Part shown: positions 24,501 to 36,540 of the stretch, one piece after another | Layout: each line of letters opens with the position of its first letter | Position numbering within the stretch: position 1 is the first letter of the stretch | Assembly (NCBI GenBank): GCA_013399115.1 | Contig: VXAA01000093.1 | Span: 1 to 64,000, forward strand | Origin: Anseranas semipalmata | Lineage: Eukaryota; Chordata; Aves; Anseriformes; Anseranatidae | DNA length: 64,000 nucleotides | Direction of reading: 5' to 3' | Position numbers and translations under genes: made by a program | Notes under the pieces: model-generated | What the model was told of the DNA's origin: nothing | Seen by the model: the letters and a program-made list of their open reading frames with translations, nothing else | Database searches by the model: none

Positions 24501-26533
24501 ATGCGGACTTTGCATTGCAGATATCTTTTCTTTTTTTTTTTTTGGTGGGGGGAGGGAGGCTTACAAAGGACACTCTCATCAGTATTGATCATATGTCTGC
24601 TGGTGTGTGGCACTGGGCAGAGGCATGGAAGTTTACCTCTTTAAAGGATTGTGCTGAAAAGTACCTAGCAAAGGTACCTGAAGGGTACTTAGCAAATCTT
24701 CCAACACCATGTACTATGTCTGTTCCAGCAAAAACAAACAAACAAACAAAAAAAACCACCAAAACACAATGAAATTCTCACTATCAGTAGTAGACTCCCA
24801 AGAGATGTAACTTCTATTTCTTTCTCACAGTGGAGTCCAGTCAATAAGTTGCACATGTAAGACCACACTGGGGTCAGTGATTGGTATTGGAATGAGAACA
24901 TGATTGTTCGAGAACTAGTGTAATGTATTTTCCATTTGTTTCATGTTAGTTGGGGGTGGGACGAGAGAATTATATTTACTCAATCAGAGCAGCAGAGAGA
25001 TATTTTATAAGGTAGGAAGCATCTCTTAATATGACTGAACTGAGAAATAACAGATGATTTGGCACTAAGTCCAAAAATTCAAAATTCAAGGCAAAGCCAA
25101 ATGGGTACATTTTACAGTTAAACATTTTATAACACCATATGCATTAACAGTTGTTTTATTGGCCCCCAAAATGGGGAGGGGATTATAGCTATTTGTACAT
25201 TTTGTCTTGGTGAGGTAAAAAGGGAGCTACAGGCTTTTCTTTCCAAACTTTGTCATGTGCTGTACTTTGTGCCAGACTACAAGCTGCATCTGTTCCTTCT
25301 TTTTCTCTTTCTGGGACAAACTTTTATCTCTTGGCTTTGTGAAATATTACTTGATAACAGATGCCAAAACAGAATTTGCCTTATGTTTGTCATATTTGTG
25401 GTAAAGTGTTTTTGTGTGTGTGTGAGAGAGTTTGTTTTATTTTGTTCTTCTTTTTCTAATACTCAGGAGCTGATGTGCGCCATGTTTGCTAGTAGAGGGC
25501 AATATATTGAGGGGTGAATGTGTATAAGTTGTCATTAAAATAAAAGTTACCATGCTTCCAAAAAGCCCAGGATGCATGATTTGCTTTAGAATTTGGCCCA
25601 GGTGGTGTGTCCCAAAACCAGTGGGTAACCTGCTAATTGAGTAGCCTTTTATGACATTCCTGCATTTTCAATTTGACAAAGTTTTACTGTATGGAGAAGG
25701 GGCAAAATGGTAGACAACTTCCTCAGCAGCATATATATTACCAAGACTCTAAAGGTTTCCTTTTAGGAAAAGTTACCTTTCCTCCATTTGCCTCCAGAAT
25801 TACTCTTGGGAAGAGAATGTAATTATTCTCAGCAAATTGAACCAGAGCAAAGAATGAGGACATTTCTGACAGTTTTGCCATTTTCTATAAAGCCAATGAA
25901 AGTTCAAAAGGAGAGTGCCTTAAGATATTCAGTAGTTTTTCCTGTCCTTTTTATACAAATGTCAGTGTGATCTAGTATTAGGTCCCAGACACAACCACAT
26001 AGGAACTATTAGATTTTAAAAAACATTGTGTAAGTATCTTTCTGCAAGATTCAGCAGAATATAACAATGTGAAACCTTTGAGCTAGATGGTCAAGAGTAC
26101 TGAAGCTGTTTCTACTATGAAATGCAGAGCTGCGATCTCTACTTCCATCCTCCTTTGAAGTTTCTAGACAGTTAAGAGTCTTGGTTTCTTTCACCCTGGA
26201 GTCTTATGACTACCCTCCTTGTTTGTAAGACAGATGTGGTAGAATTTTTTTTTATTATTATTATTATTTTTATCTGCTATATCATTCTTTTAGAACAGTC
26301 TAGTGTTCATAAAGAAGATTTTCACAAATTTGTCACTCTCTCTAGGTCATTCTCATTTCTTTGACCTACTTTGTTCATGTCCTTCAACCTTATGGTTGAA
26401 GGCACAGAGAAGAGGAGAGGAGAGGAGCTATGTCTACTGTGAAACATCTTCCTAAGTTAAATCATAGAAAATGGCTTGTGTTCTCAGTAATGAGGACTAG
26501 CCATCACCTGAAGAAACTGGTGCCTTCATGCTT
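21558..26533 (+). other. EPHA7: EPHA7 intron 3, first part
   Basis: AT-rich intronic DNA after the GTAAGT donor. Simple repeats include a T run near 24531-24543, (CAAA)n near 24729-24757 and a TTA-rich tract near 26247-26275. A perfect 9-bp hairpin lies at 26381-26402. The stretch 23370-23760 has more CpG and less low-complexity sequence than its surroundings. No exon or other gene was recognised. Confidence 0.8.
26381..26402. other. perfect 9-bp hairpin, 4-base loop
   Basis: CCTTCAACC and GGTTGAAGG flank TTAT. It resembles an intrinsic stem-loop, but no poly-T or other functional context follows it. Confidence 0.75.
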
Positions 26534-27198
26534 CATAGAATATCCTGAGTTGGAAGGGACCCACAGGGATCATTGAGTCCAACTCCTGGCTCCACACAGG
26601 ACTACCTCAAAATTAAACCATATGTCTGAGAGCATTGTCCAAACACTTCTTGAACTCTGGCAGGCTCGGTGCTGTGACCACTTCCCTATTCCAGTGTCCA
26701 ACTACCCTCTCAGTGAAGAACCTTTTCCTAATAGCCAGCCTGAACCTCCCCGGACACAGCTCCATGCTGTTCCCTCAGGTCCTGTTGCTGTCACCAGAGA
26801 GAAGAGATCAGCACCTGCCCCTCCACTCCCCTCATGAAGAAGCTGTAGGCTGCTATGAGGTCTCCCCTCAGTCTTCTCTTTTCTGGACTGAACCAACCAA
26901 GTGACTTCGGCTGCTCCTCATACACCTTCCCTTCTAGACTCTTCATCATCTTTGTTGCTCTTCTCTGGACACTCTCTAATAGTTTTATGTCCTTTTTATA
27001 CCATGGTGCCCCAAACTGCTCACAGCACTCGAGGTGAGGCTGCACCAGTGCAGAGTAGAGCGGGACAATCACGTCCCTCGACCAGCTAGCAATGCCGTGC
27101 CTGATGCACCCCAGGGTATGGCTGGCCCTCCTGGCTGCCAGGGCACGCTGGTGACTCATACTCAACTTGCCGTCAACCTGAACCCCCGTTCTTCATAG
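26534..27198 (-). mobile_element. CR1 LINE, 5'-truncated, antisense to EPHA7
   Basis: On the minus strand this is the 3' part of a CR1 (chicken repeat 1) non-LTR retrotransposon. The 3' end is marked by GGGTCCCTTCCAACTCAGGA followed by TATTCTATG, the characteristic CR1 terminus. The minus-strand frame at 26791-27165 reads like the end of the CR1 reverse transcriptase ORF2 (motifs such as YSALVQPHLE, LLESVQRRATKM, RRLRGDLIAAY). The matching C-terminal part continues in another frame at 26702-26896 (GAGADLFSLV), so the copy is frameshifted and dead. About 665 bases remain of a several-kilobase element; 5' truncation is usual for CR1. Its presence supports a bird genome. The 5' boundary near 27198 is approximate. 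Confidence 0.95.
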
Positions 27199-28240
27199 CA
27201 TTTGTTCCAGGTCTCCTCTGTGGTACCTTTTAGCCCTAAAATACAGTTGGTTTTTTTTTTTCTGCGTGTTTGTTTTTGTTTGTGTTTTGTAGTGTTCCTT
27301 TGCCTGAAGTGTCTGAATCAGTTTGATTACGGTGATTACAGACCATCATAGTCTTGGTAACACAGCAGCCTCTCTCAAGTCTGATGTGAAGATACGTGAG
27401 ATGTAAGGTGATGTTAAGTTGAAGTTACCAAGAACCACATGGTGGAGGCAGCTGAAACTGGCTAGCTCTCATCCATAATGCCATCAGTGATCCCTAAAAT
27501 GAATTAACTTCAGACCTACTGATTGGTTTAGTTTTCCATGAACTAGTTGGTTTGCTCCAGAAAAGCTGACGGGTGAAATAGCACATGCAGGTGCAATAGC
27601 ACATGCAATCAGGAGCCCAGATCTCAGAAGACAAATAGTTGGTTAACGTAGTTGAATGCAGAGCTCTTTCCCTTCTCCAACCTCTCTTCTTTTCCCCTCT
27701 CTATTCCTCTTCCCAGATTCCGTTGTCTCCAGGATTTAATTTCTAATTTTATTTCTTTGCATTTTGCTAGAGCTTTGCTGAGTATCAGTTTCTTAAACTA
27801 AATTTGTTGTACTTTTTTTTTTTTCCCCATCAGATTCACTGCTGAGCACAAATTTTGAAAAAACAGCAATGAAATCAAACAGAACCTTAATAATTTCTCC
27901 TTTAGTTACAGAGGAAGCACTAAAGCTGTCTTTTTACGGGTCTGGAATGCCACTGCTGAATTAGCTGTGGTTGCTCAACAGCTGGGCTGTTAACTCCTCA
28001 GCCATAAAGTCTGTATCTTCTGTTTCTTCTAAATGAAGTTTTAGTTGGTGTTTAGAATTGGAATCTCTTGGTGTCAAGACTGTTGGCCAAAACCATACAT
28101 CTTGCTGTTGAAGCAAACTTTTCTGCTCAGAAAACTTTTGTGAAAAGTTGCAATAAACATGTAACAGCTTTGTTATCATTTTCTAAGTATAAAAGGCTTT
28201 CCGAAGTGCAAAAGCAACTGCCTTGCTTGGAAGTTCTGTG

Positions 28241-28305
28241 TTTTTGTTGTTGTTGTTGTTGTTGTTTTTTGTTGTTGTTTGTTTGTTTGTTTTGTTTTTG
28301 TTTTC
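28241..28305. repeat. GTT/GTTT-rich low-complexity tract
   Basis: Alternating GTT and GTTT units. The poly-Cys/Phe open frame that overlaps it on + is an artefact of the repeat. Confidence 0.9.
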
Positions 28306-30330
28306 TTGTGTGTCTAGGGTTTCTCTTGATCTCTGAGAATTGAGTCATGAAAAATGAATTTAAATGTTCTTTCATTTCTGAGTCTAAATGGCAGAAGTGA
28401 CAAGTGTAAATCTTGTTAGCTTGTATGTCAAGTGTACTTCCATTCCTTCAAATAGGACTGTTATTTTTTTTTTTTTAAGCAAAGCAAAACCAAACAAACA
28501 ATAACCAAAAAGGTACAAGGGACTGAAAAAATGAGGATCAGTAGAATATGGAGAGGCTGAAAGCAGAGAGAATTTAACAGAAGAACCGATCAGAGAAAAG
28601 TGGGAGCATGTAAATATGTGTTCAACTAATCTGCTTTATGTATCTGTAAGACATTTATTATACAGATGGTAAAATGCTGACAAAGTTGTTCAAGCAAACT
28701 GCACAGTTCAAAGTAGAAATTGTTCTCTGAAAACAAAGAGCCTTGAGCAAAGGAATGAAGTTGAGGTTCTTATTAGAGAAGTGGGACAAACACACAGAGA
28801 GATCCATGTTTGGTACTGAAGTTGAAAGAAATGAAATTTATGTAAACAAAATGTTTGCTTAACTAGATTAGCTGTTGAATTTTGCTGGCCCCCAAACTTC
28901 CTCCTTTCTCATGAAATTGTTTGTCTCCCCCAAGCAGTTCATATATAGTAAGCAGTATTAAATCTTTAAGACTGTCTGTTTTTACGTAGGAAACTATGGA
29001 GATAGTATTTTCTTTTCCCTTTATGTGTTTTTTTCAGCTGCTATCATCCTTATTACCACTTGAACTACAGTGTAAAAATTAATCGTTGGTTCTTGACTTC
29101 TCAGCATTAAATCTCATTTTCCCTGTACTGTGCAAGCTCTGTCTGCAATACTAATTGAGTTATTAAAAAGAATAAGCTGTCCACAGTTTGTGGATTAACA
29201 CTTTTTAAATTGAAAACAAGTAAAACATTTCAATTAGTATCTGCAAAGACAAAATGGATCTCTCTGTGTGCACTCAGTTCTATAAATTACACATACTTTG
29301 TGTATGTCTTGTTTTTTTCTTTTCCTTTCAGAAATACTGTAAATTCTACTTTATTAATAAAAACTTAAGGCTCTAACCAACTTGAGAATAAAAGAGTTTG
29401 TAATGAGCTTTCTTAAAATAATTGAAAAATTCTGTTAATGGAGTTCATTAAAAACAAAATGTGGTTCATGAGACAGTAAAAATACTTTTTCTACTCTAAG
29501 CATTCACAGGATGTTGTGGCATAAAGCAGAAAAAAAAAAAAAGGCAGGTTCACTGTTTAATTTCATGAAAAGTGACCTCTCTTTATAGGATGATGAAATA
29601 CCCAATTCTTTCTATTACCTTGCCTTATTGAGAAAACAGCAACAATAACATATATATTTATGACATTAAGAACATTTAAATTTTATGAAACATATTTTGT
29701 TTACTTAAAAAAGCTTTTACTTTTTATTCTTTCCTTTGCATGCATCTGTCTCCATGAGTTCAGTTGTTCCTCATATTAATGAAAAATGTATGGTATATGT
29801 GAAAGTGAATAGTATCCTAGCTAATAGTTCACAGCAGAAATTATTTCTTTTCAATGGGAATCTCATTTAATTTCTTTTTCTCAGACATATTGGCAATACA
29901 TCCAGTGTTTTTGAGTGTCTCAGGTAAAGGAGCATTCCTGTGCACTTATCCACTGATGACTGTTTCTGACTTCACCAAGTCTTGTTAATAAACACCATAA
30001 GTCAATGTACTGCAAAGCAGCTGTTCAGTATTCAACACTTTTCTTCTATTTGTCACCTTTAAGGAGAGATTTTCCTTCAAGGAAAAAATATCTTTTAGAA
30101 GCTACATACATTTTAGGTAATTTGGGTTAATATTAACCTAATTTATAATTCAGAGTAACAAAGGTCACCAAGTATAAAACTTGTGTGAGATGAGAATTAG
30201 GTTCAGTTATTACAGCTGTAGCATCCTGGTCTTGTCAATGTATGTACTTATATAGCTTTATTTAGCTGGGTGGCCCTGCTGTCTATCCCAATGAAGATAA
30301 AGCTGCTCACATCTTTAAGAAACATCAGTT

Positions 30331-30424
30331 ATTTTTTATTTTTTATTTTTTATTTTTTATTTTTTATTTTTTATTTTTTATTTTTTATTTTTTATTTTTT
30401 ATTTTTTATTTTTTATTTTTTTTT
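30331..30424. repeat. (ATTTTTT)13 heptanucleotide array
   Basis: Thirteen consecutive 7-base units, twelve perfect and the last with nine T, ending at an A at 30425. Exact regularity suggests a young or active tandem repeat. Confidence 0.97.
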
Positions 30425-30439
30425 ACCCTAGGTAAATTG

Positions 30440-30620
30440 ATACTTTAACTTCTTAATTTTTATGGTTTAGATTAGTTACACGTGACTCTTCGTAAGATAC
30501 AGCTCTCTGGCAATAATATCAAGCGTTTTTCTAATAAGTCTAATTAACTGTAATTATTAGTATTTATGACACCTGACATAGCTCAAATGTGTGATTGATT
30601 GATAAAAAGGAAGTACTTGA
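30440..30620. promoter_or_regulatory. candidate intronic enhancer element
   Basis: Directly after the heptanucleotide array, this stretch holds an E-box CACGTG at 30479-30484, TAATTAACTGTAATTATTAG at 30541-30560, and TGATTGATTGAT at 30592-30603, which contains two overlapping PBX/HOX-type TGATTGAT sites. The motif density suggests a regulatory element, but conservation is not visible here. Confidence 0.3.
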
Positions 30621-32254
30621 TCAAGAAATATAATTACTACTATTATTTCACAATGTGTTCAATATACATAAATGTAGAACAGAGCAGAGATTATTTCCTG
30701 CTGTAATTGTGAAATAAATTAAGGATCCAATTTTGAGAAGCTGGTGCAAATCTAGAGCTCTGGCTTTCTGGTTAACTACCGATTTTTGAACAAAAGTATT
30801 TCTGGTAGTATCTTTTACCATAAATAAGCATGCTGTAGAAAATGTACCCCTAAAATGGGGCTCCTACTTTTCAGTAAATAAGTTTATGCCTATTTTAAGT
30901 AAGCAATGCGTCACACAGAAAACTATCTGTATGACTGTGGGCTGAGACTTCATCCATAGAGCTGAATGAAAAGAATCCTATGAACTCCATCAGCATAACA
31001 CCGTGTGTTAATATTTTCCTGCTGAGGAAAGTGCTAAAGTTTTAAGTAACTTTAAGCGTATGCATAAACCTAAAGCTTTATGTTGATGAAATGTATTTAA
31101 ATTAATTTTTGATTAGGAGTGCTTTTCTAAATTGTAGGTATTGTGTTAGTAGAAATGTGTGCAGAAAAGCAAATATAAATGGGACTCAAAAATTCCACTG
31201 ATGGTACATGAGATGTATAAACTCTAGCATAATTAATAGATATAACCTGTTAAATTACTTCCTTACATTTAGTGAATGTGGAATATCACCCAGCCCAGAT
31301 GACTGGTGCTGATTTTTCCAGTAGATTGAACACGTAATAGACTGAGCTATGCTAGCCCTTGAAAGTCATATTCCTGGAACTTCTGTCAGGTGGCTGATAT
31401 GGTGGTCTCATGTAGTATGGGACCAGTTCCACTTTCCTTTCACTTTATGGGTATGCCCGCATGATATGACTAAATTGCCAAGTGTCCCCTGACACTTGAT
31501 AGAGCTTATTTTTCTTAAATGACCATGTATGCGCTTTTGTTCTAGTCTTCTAATGCAGTGTACATGCACTTATTTCTCCATAGAGGTCTAACCCCCTGAG
31601 TAGGAGAGGTGCAGGGTGTTACGAGTTCCCTGTCCATGTCTGATCAAGGAAAAACTCAACCGTTGTCTGGGGCTTTTATTGTGGACCTGATCCCCTCCAC
31701 CTGGAAGTTAGTACTGCCTGTGGCCTCCATCCCTCCAAATCTCTCCATTTCTCACCCGATTAATGTGCTTCACTTATATATGAGCAGTAAATGCAATATT
31801 CTTTCAACTTCCTGAAGGTGCCATCTTTTTCAACACTAAGCTATTGTATGGGTAGAGTTCAAGAACAAATGATATATCTCATGACTATTTATCTGGTGCC
31901 AATTTGAATCGAACCACTTGTGTCCACAGAGGCACACAGTTGGTCTTGAGAATCTCATTAAATCCTTACTTTAAAATCTTGGAGTCCTTGCTTAGCTACC
32001 ATGAATGTGTTTGAAGAATGTTTACAATTGATATTCTAGAAGCAAAGTTTATTGTATTCCTAAAAGTTTGGCAGTCTGTGTGCCAAACAGCTCAGCTCTG
32101 TTGGTGCTGGAGCAAGTTACACATTCAAAAACTAGATGTTCTCCAGCTTGTCTGCGGAACTTGGTTTCAGTGGGCAACATGTGGCTGTGATCACTGATCA
32201 TATTTACATGATCTCATTCAACTCAAGTTTTCCAGACTTAGGTCAATTATTTTT

Positions 32255-32320
32255 TCTTGCTGAGGAGAATTTGAACTCAGATCTCTTGCTTTAAATAAGG
32301 CGTGTCAATTAACCAACATG
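32255..32320 (-). mobile_element. possible tRNA-derived SINE relic
   Basis: On the minus strand, TGGTTAATTGAC (32304-32315) and GTTCAAATTC (32268-32277) resemble degenerate A and B boxes of a RNA polymerase III promoter at tRNA-like spacing. The sequence between them (AAGCAAGAGATCTGAG) resembles the body of amniote tRNA-derived SINEs as I remember them. Too short and degenerate for a firm family. Confidence 0.35.
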
Positions 32321-32369
32321 CAGTCAGTGTTAGAAGGTTTTAATAACCCCTGCTGAAACTATTGCTCTT

Positions 32370-32420
32370 TCCATAGTCTAGCAGTTAAAGCTATTCATAT
32401 GGAGGTATGGGTTCCAGTCT
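32370..32420 (+). mobile_element. possible tRNA-derived SINE relic
   Basis: TCTAGCAGTTAAAGC (about 32378-32392) and GGTTCCAGTC (32410-32419) are A-box-like and B-box-like with tRNA-like spacing. It lies head to head with the relic at 32255-32320. Weak evidence. Confidence 0.3.
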
Positions 32421-33130
32421 CTTTGGTTCTGAATTTGTGTGTGTGTGTGTATTTGTTCATTTGCTTATAAGGGTGATTTGTTTATATGTCAAAGCAAATG
32501 CAGATGTATTAATCTTTTTTTTTTTTGTTAGACTGTAGTTTTATTTGAAGTCTTAAAATACAAAATAGTCAGAAATGAAAAGATTGCATGAAACAATTTT
32601 TTTTAGATCATCTTTGGTATTTCTTTTTTGAATTGCTGACTGCAGGTAATTTTGGAATATGATTGGAATCCTGTTGAAGACAGGGTATGCTTATTTGATT
32701 TTGTTGTGTTGGATCAGGCCCATGATACGATCTCCTAGCTGAAACTAAACATTTAATCTTGGATGTTTGACCTCTCATATTTCAAAATGCCAACTTCTGT
32801 TTTCTTGATTGGTTTATTTGCACAATAAATAGTATAGATAACTCACCGTTTTCACTTTTGTCCAACTTTAATGAAAACCTGTTCACTAGCTCTTCCGTAA
32901 AAATCAATACTGATTATTTTATTTCTCGAGTGTATTATAATTGTGATATTGTTTTGTGTATCCTTATTGTATAAGGATATTATGTTTATACAGACAAATG
33001 GAAAACTTTCAGAATGTGTGCAGTTTTATTGACACTGGCTAGAAAAAGAAGTACAGATAAAGTCCCCCCAAATGATACTTAGGAGGAAACAGGCATTGTT
33101 TTAACTGTTAGCAAATCCTGAGGCTCCAAC

Positions 33131-33149
33131 TGGGTGACATTGTCACCCA
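33131..33149. other. 19-bp palindrome
   Basis: TGGGTGACATTGTCACCCA has 9-bp perfect arms around one base. It contains inverted TGACA half-sites of the MEIS/PKNOX/TGIF type. No function can be shown. Confidence 0.7.
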
Positions 33150-35157
33150 ATTTCTTCACCTATGGAAGTCTCATGAAAGTATCATGTGCTTAAAATCATA
33201 AGCAGGGTTGAAAATTGTGTCCCACAGTACTCACTTATGAATAGAGTATTCAATCTGTGATCTATGACTTTCTCTTCTGTTCACTTTCACTTATCATTAG
33301 TTGCATATAATTTCATTTTCTGATTAAAAGGGGCAATTCTTTGGCTTTATGATGTGTATTCTTGTCTGTCTGCTTTAGTTTGTCAATTGAAATAATCCTC
33401 TATTTGGCCTATTATTTAAAAAAAAAAAAAAAAGAAAAACTAGTCAGTGGAATTGCTAGTGAATAATGACAGTAAATGAGGGAAAGAAATAACACCTTTT
33501 TAATACATAGTTTTTCCTGGATGAGTGTGACGGAGTAGGAGACAATGACATACCCACATTTGATTTTTTGTATCTTAAAGATTTTCTGTCATACGTAGAG
33601 CTACATGGTCAGGGTATCGTTCATTATGGCTGAATATGGAATTTTTATAATGGCATGAGATTCAAAATTGCATGACACAAGTAGAAACAAGTGCTTTTTT
33701 GTTGTTTTTTTGTTTTTTTAAATAAAATGCAAGTTGACAGTTCAAATGATGTGTGATCTTTATGTGGATTTTTTTTCCTTAATGCCAGGACTAAATGAAA
33801 ATACAATCACAGTTCTCAAAGAACAAACCCCATGTTTTAAATTCCACCATTTAAATATATTTTGTGTATTTAAGCAATGACAAGGGTATTATTAATTAAC
33901 ATTCAGGACATAACTGACTGTCAGTTGCCAGTCAGAGTGGAGTTTGGAAGAATGTTGACATTGATTGATGGACATGTTCTGGGACTATGCACAAACAGGC
34001 GGCTTGGGTCATCTGAGCACATAAAAACAGTACAGATCTGCTTCACATACAGAAAAAGATCTTTTGCTTGAGCTGTCCTTCTTTCTAAAGGGAGGATATC
34101 CTTCCATATATCCTAGATTCACTCGATTTGTAAGGTAAACCTTAGCTTTCTAGCACCATTGTCATCAGTTAAGAAGAGTCTTGTAAATATGGGTAATGTG
34201 CAATAGTGCTGTTTCTAGCTGTGAGTGGGTGAGGTGCTTACGCATTCAGATTGAAACAATACTTTATTTTTGGATGTTTCTTTAGAAATTGCTGTACATA
34301 CTTGGATGTATTCTAATGTAATTTCTTCTGTAGGAGGAAGAAAATCCCCAAACCCTATCTTATATTATATTGAAATGCAGAGATGGAAGAGACTTTTCAA
34401 TCTTGCAGTCTTTACAGTTTCTTCAGAAACGAGTTCTAAATATCCGTAGTCATATGAGATGTCTCCTTTTCCCTGAGTTAGCAGCATATTTATATTCAGT
34501 GAAATGACGACCCAGCTTGTGGTACTCTCACAAGTGATCTGTACAGCCTCAAGAGGGGAAGAGCTAGTGAAAGGCCAGCAGAGGTTCCTATGGTGCGAAT
34601 ATGAGCATGAGAACCAAAGTGGTGCTAATGAGAAGGCTTCGTAGCCCTCTACTTCCCCTCCTGTTCCTACTTTGGACAGGCTTTCAGTAACAGACATTTT
34701 GTGTTGCTGCCCCAGGACCAGCTTTTAAGTTTTCCAGTTTCCTTCATGATCCTTCTTTTCAAGAAGGATATAACATGCCCTTTGTATGTCACATAGAAAT
34801 TACACTTGACCTCTGCTTGCTTGCCTGTGCAATGTGAGAACAGTGGCTCAGCTCAACTTTTTGTGGTAGGCACATGATCATACAGCAGTGGTAGTAATTA
34901 GCTAAAGAAACATACTATGGTGGTTTATGGACAATATAGCCCATACAGAGAGGTGATACTTTCCTGTATAGGTGGTCCACCTTCATCGTATCACGTTTCA
35001 GAAGTACTTATTTCTTATTGTTTTTCTTCATTTTAACACTCAGAATATGCTTATAGATATATCCTGGTTGACTTGGATTTGTTAACTACAATCAAAGAGA
35101 TGGAGGACTGTTCTTTAAGGCCATGGAAAAAAGGAATATCATATGATTGAAACCCTC

Positions 35158-35832
35158 TTATGATTTTCTAAAGTAGGTAAAAAATCCTGTACTGTAATGT
35201 ATTATACATCTCTGTAGGTTAACAAATATATCTGTCTTGTCCTCTTTAAAACCTCCATAGCTATCTGCTTTGAGAAATGCTGTGGTTCCACCCGACCCAG
35301 ATGGAAGTACTACTGTGCTGCTGGGGATCCCTTGCCAATCTCTATCCCTGATAGCGGTTTCTGAAGCATATTGGGCAAGTCTGTTGAGCACTGTCGTACT
35401 TATGTGCCAGTCCTCTCTGCTCCTTCCAAGTACCTGCAACTGGAGTTCCTTAATGCTTCCTTTGGGGCTGATATGACACGCTGAAGAGGCAGAACTTCCT
35501 GCTTTTACCCAGTGGAACAGGAGACTGCAAACATTTTTGTTGCAAAACTGCTTATTTTCCCTTGGGAAAATCTTGCTTGCTTTATTCATAATAAATAAAT
35601 AAATGAGTCCCATGGGACTACTTGTGAGAGTAAGAAAAACGGGAACTGGCCCCATGTCATAACCATCTGTTATTAACACAAAAATCAAGGGCCCAGGCTT
35701 GCTGCCCTTGCTAGAAGCAGTTTGTTTAATAGGAGTTACTACAGATATGAAAAATGTGTTTTCCTCATTATTGTGGCAATGTTCCCCAGCAGTAGTGTGA
35801 AAAAAAAAGTCATCATGAGTCTTGGTGTACAA
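35158..35832 (-). other. unexplained 224-codon open frame, probably not a gene
   Basis: The longest open frame that does not depend on the GC-rich island or gap bases. It runs from an ATG at 35832 to a stop at 35158. The translation has mixed composition, no recognisable domain, no signal peptide and no promoter or polyadenylation context that I can identify. Part of it (35606-35690) contains a palindrome and wording similar to an old amniote repeat, so it could be a repeat-derived or chance frame. I do not assign a function. Confidence 0.2.
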
Positions 35833-36439
35833 TCACACAATTGCGTTATTTTATATTGCAGTAGGCTGCAATAAACATCTCATTTCAAGAAATATACGTA
35901 TTACAGATTTTTCAAAAATCGCTTCAGCTACTTTCATGCATATTTTTTCATAGTACGTCTTTTGGTTTTATGACTGAATTGTGACTGGGTTTTCTTTTCT
36001 ACTGTTTTTTTGACTGAGGTAAACTTCCTTTTTGAACATGGCTAGTTTGAAAAAGCTGCAGTTTTTCCCTTCTCCCCCAGCTGGGTATGTTTGTCTTTTT
36101 ATTTGGTTACCTCTGTTCTCTGCGCTGCCAAATTGTAACTACAGGTGTTATTGGAAAACTGAAATAATTTGATCCATATTTCTATGCTATTTCATAGCAG
36201 AAAGTTAGATTTGGTGGCTGATACTTCCATTTACTTTTTAGGCTGGACTGCCAGGCTGGATTACATTTTTGTTCCCACCTCTGTGACCCTCCCCTGTATT
36301 TGTCATTTCTACATCAGTATTTGAGAGAATCATTCCACAATACTTACTTTAAAACCTGTCATTCTGTAAAAAAATCAGTTTTGGTGTCCCCCACCCATTT
36401 TTATCATCAGCTTTTACATGCATCATTTTTAGATCTTCC

Positions 36440-36540
36440 TTAGTTCTCAGAGTTGTGCCAGAGAAAGAATTTGAACCATAGGTTTTAATAGGGGTGTTAA
36501 GTCTGTGCTCCTTCACTTCTGTCTATAAACGTATGTTAGA
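36440..36540 (-). mobile_element. possible tRNA-derived SINE relic
   Basis: On the minus strand, GGTTCAAATTC (36467-36477) is close to the Pol III B box consensus. The preceding sequence (AGGAGCACAGACTTAAC) vaguely resembles the anticodon-arm part of a tRNA-derived SINE. No clear A box. Confidence 0.25.

Noticed and set aside
26622..27089. Plus-strand open frames of 60-90 codons near 26622-27089
   Set aside because: They are antisense shadows of the CR1 reverse transcriptase sequence.
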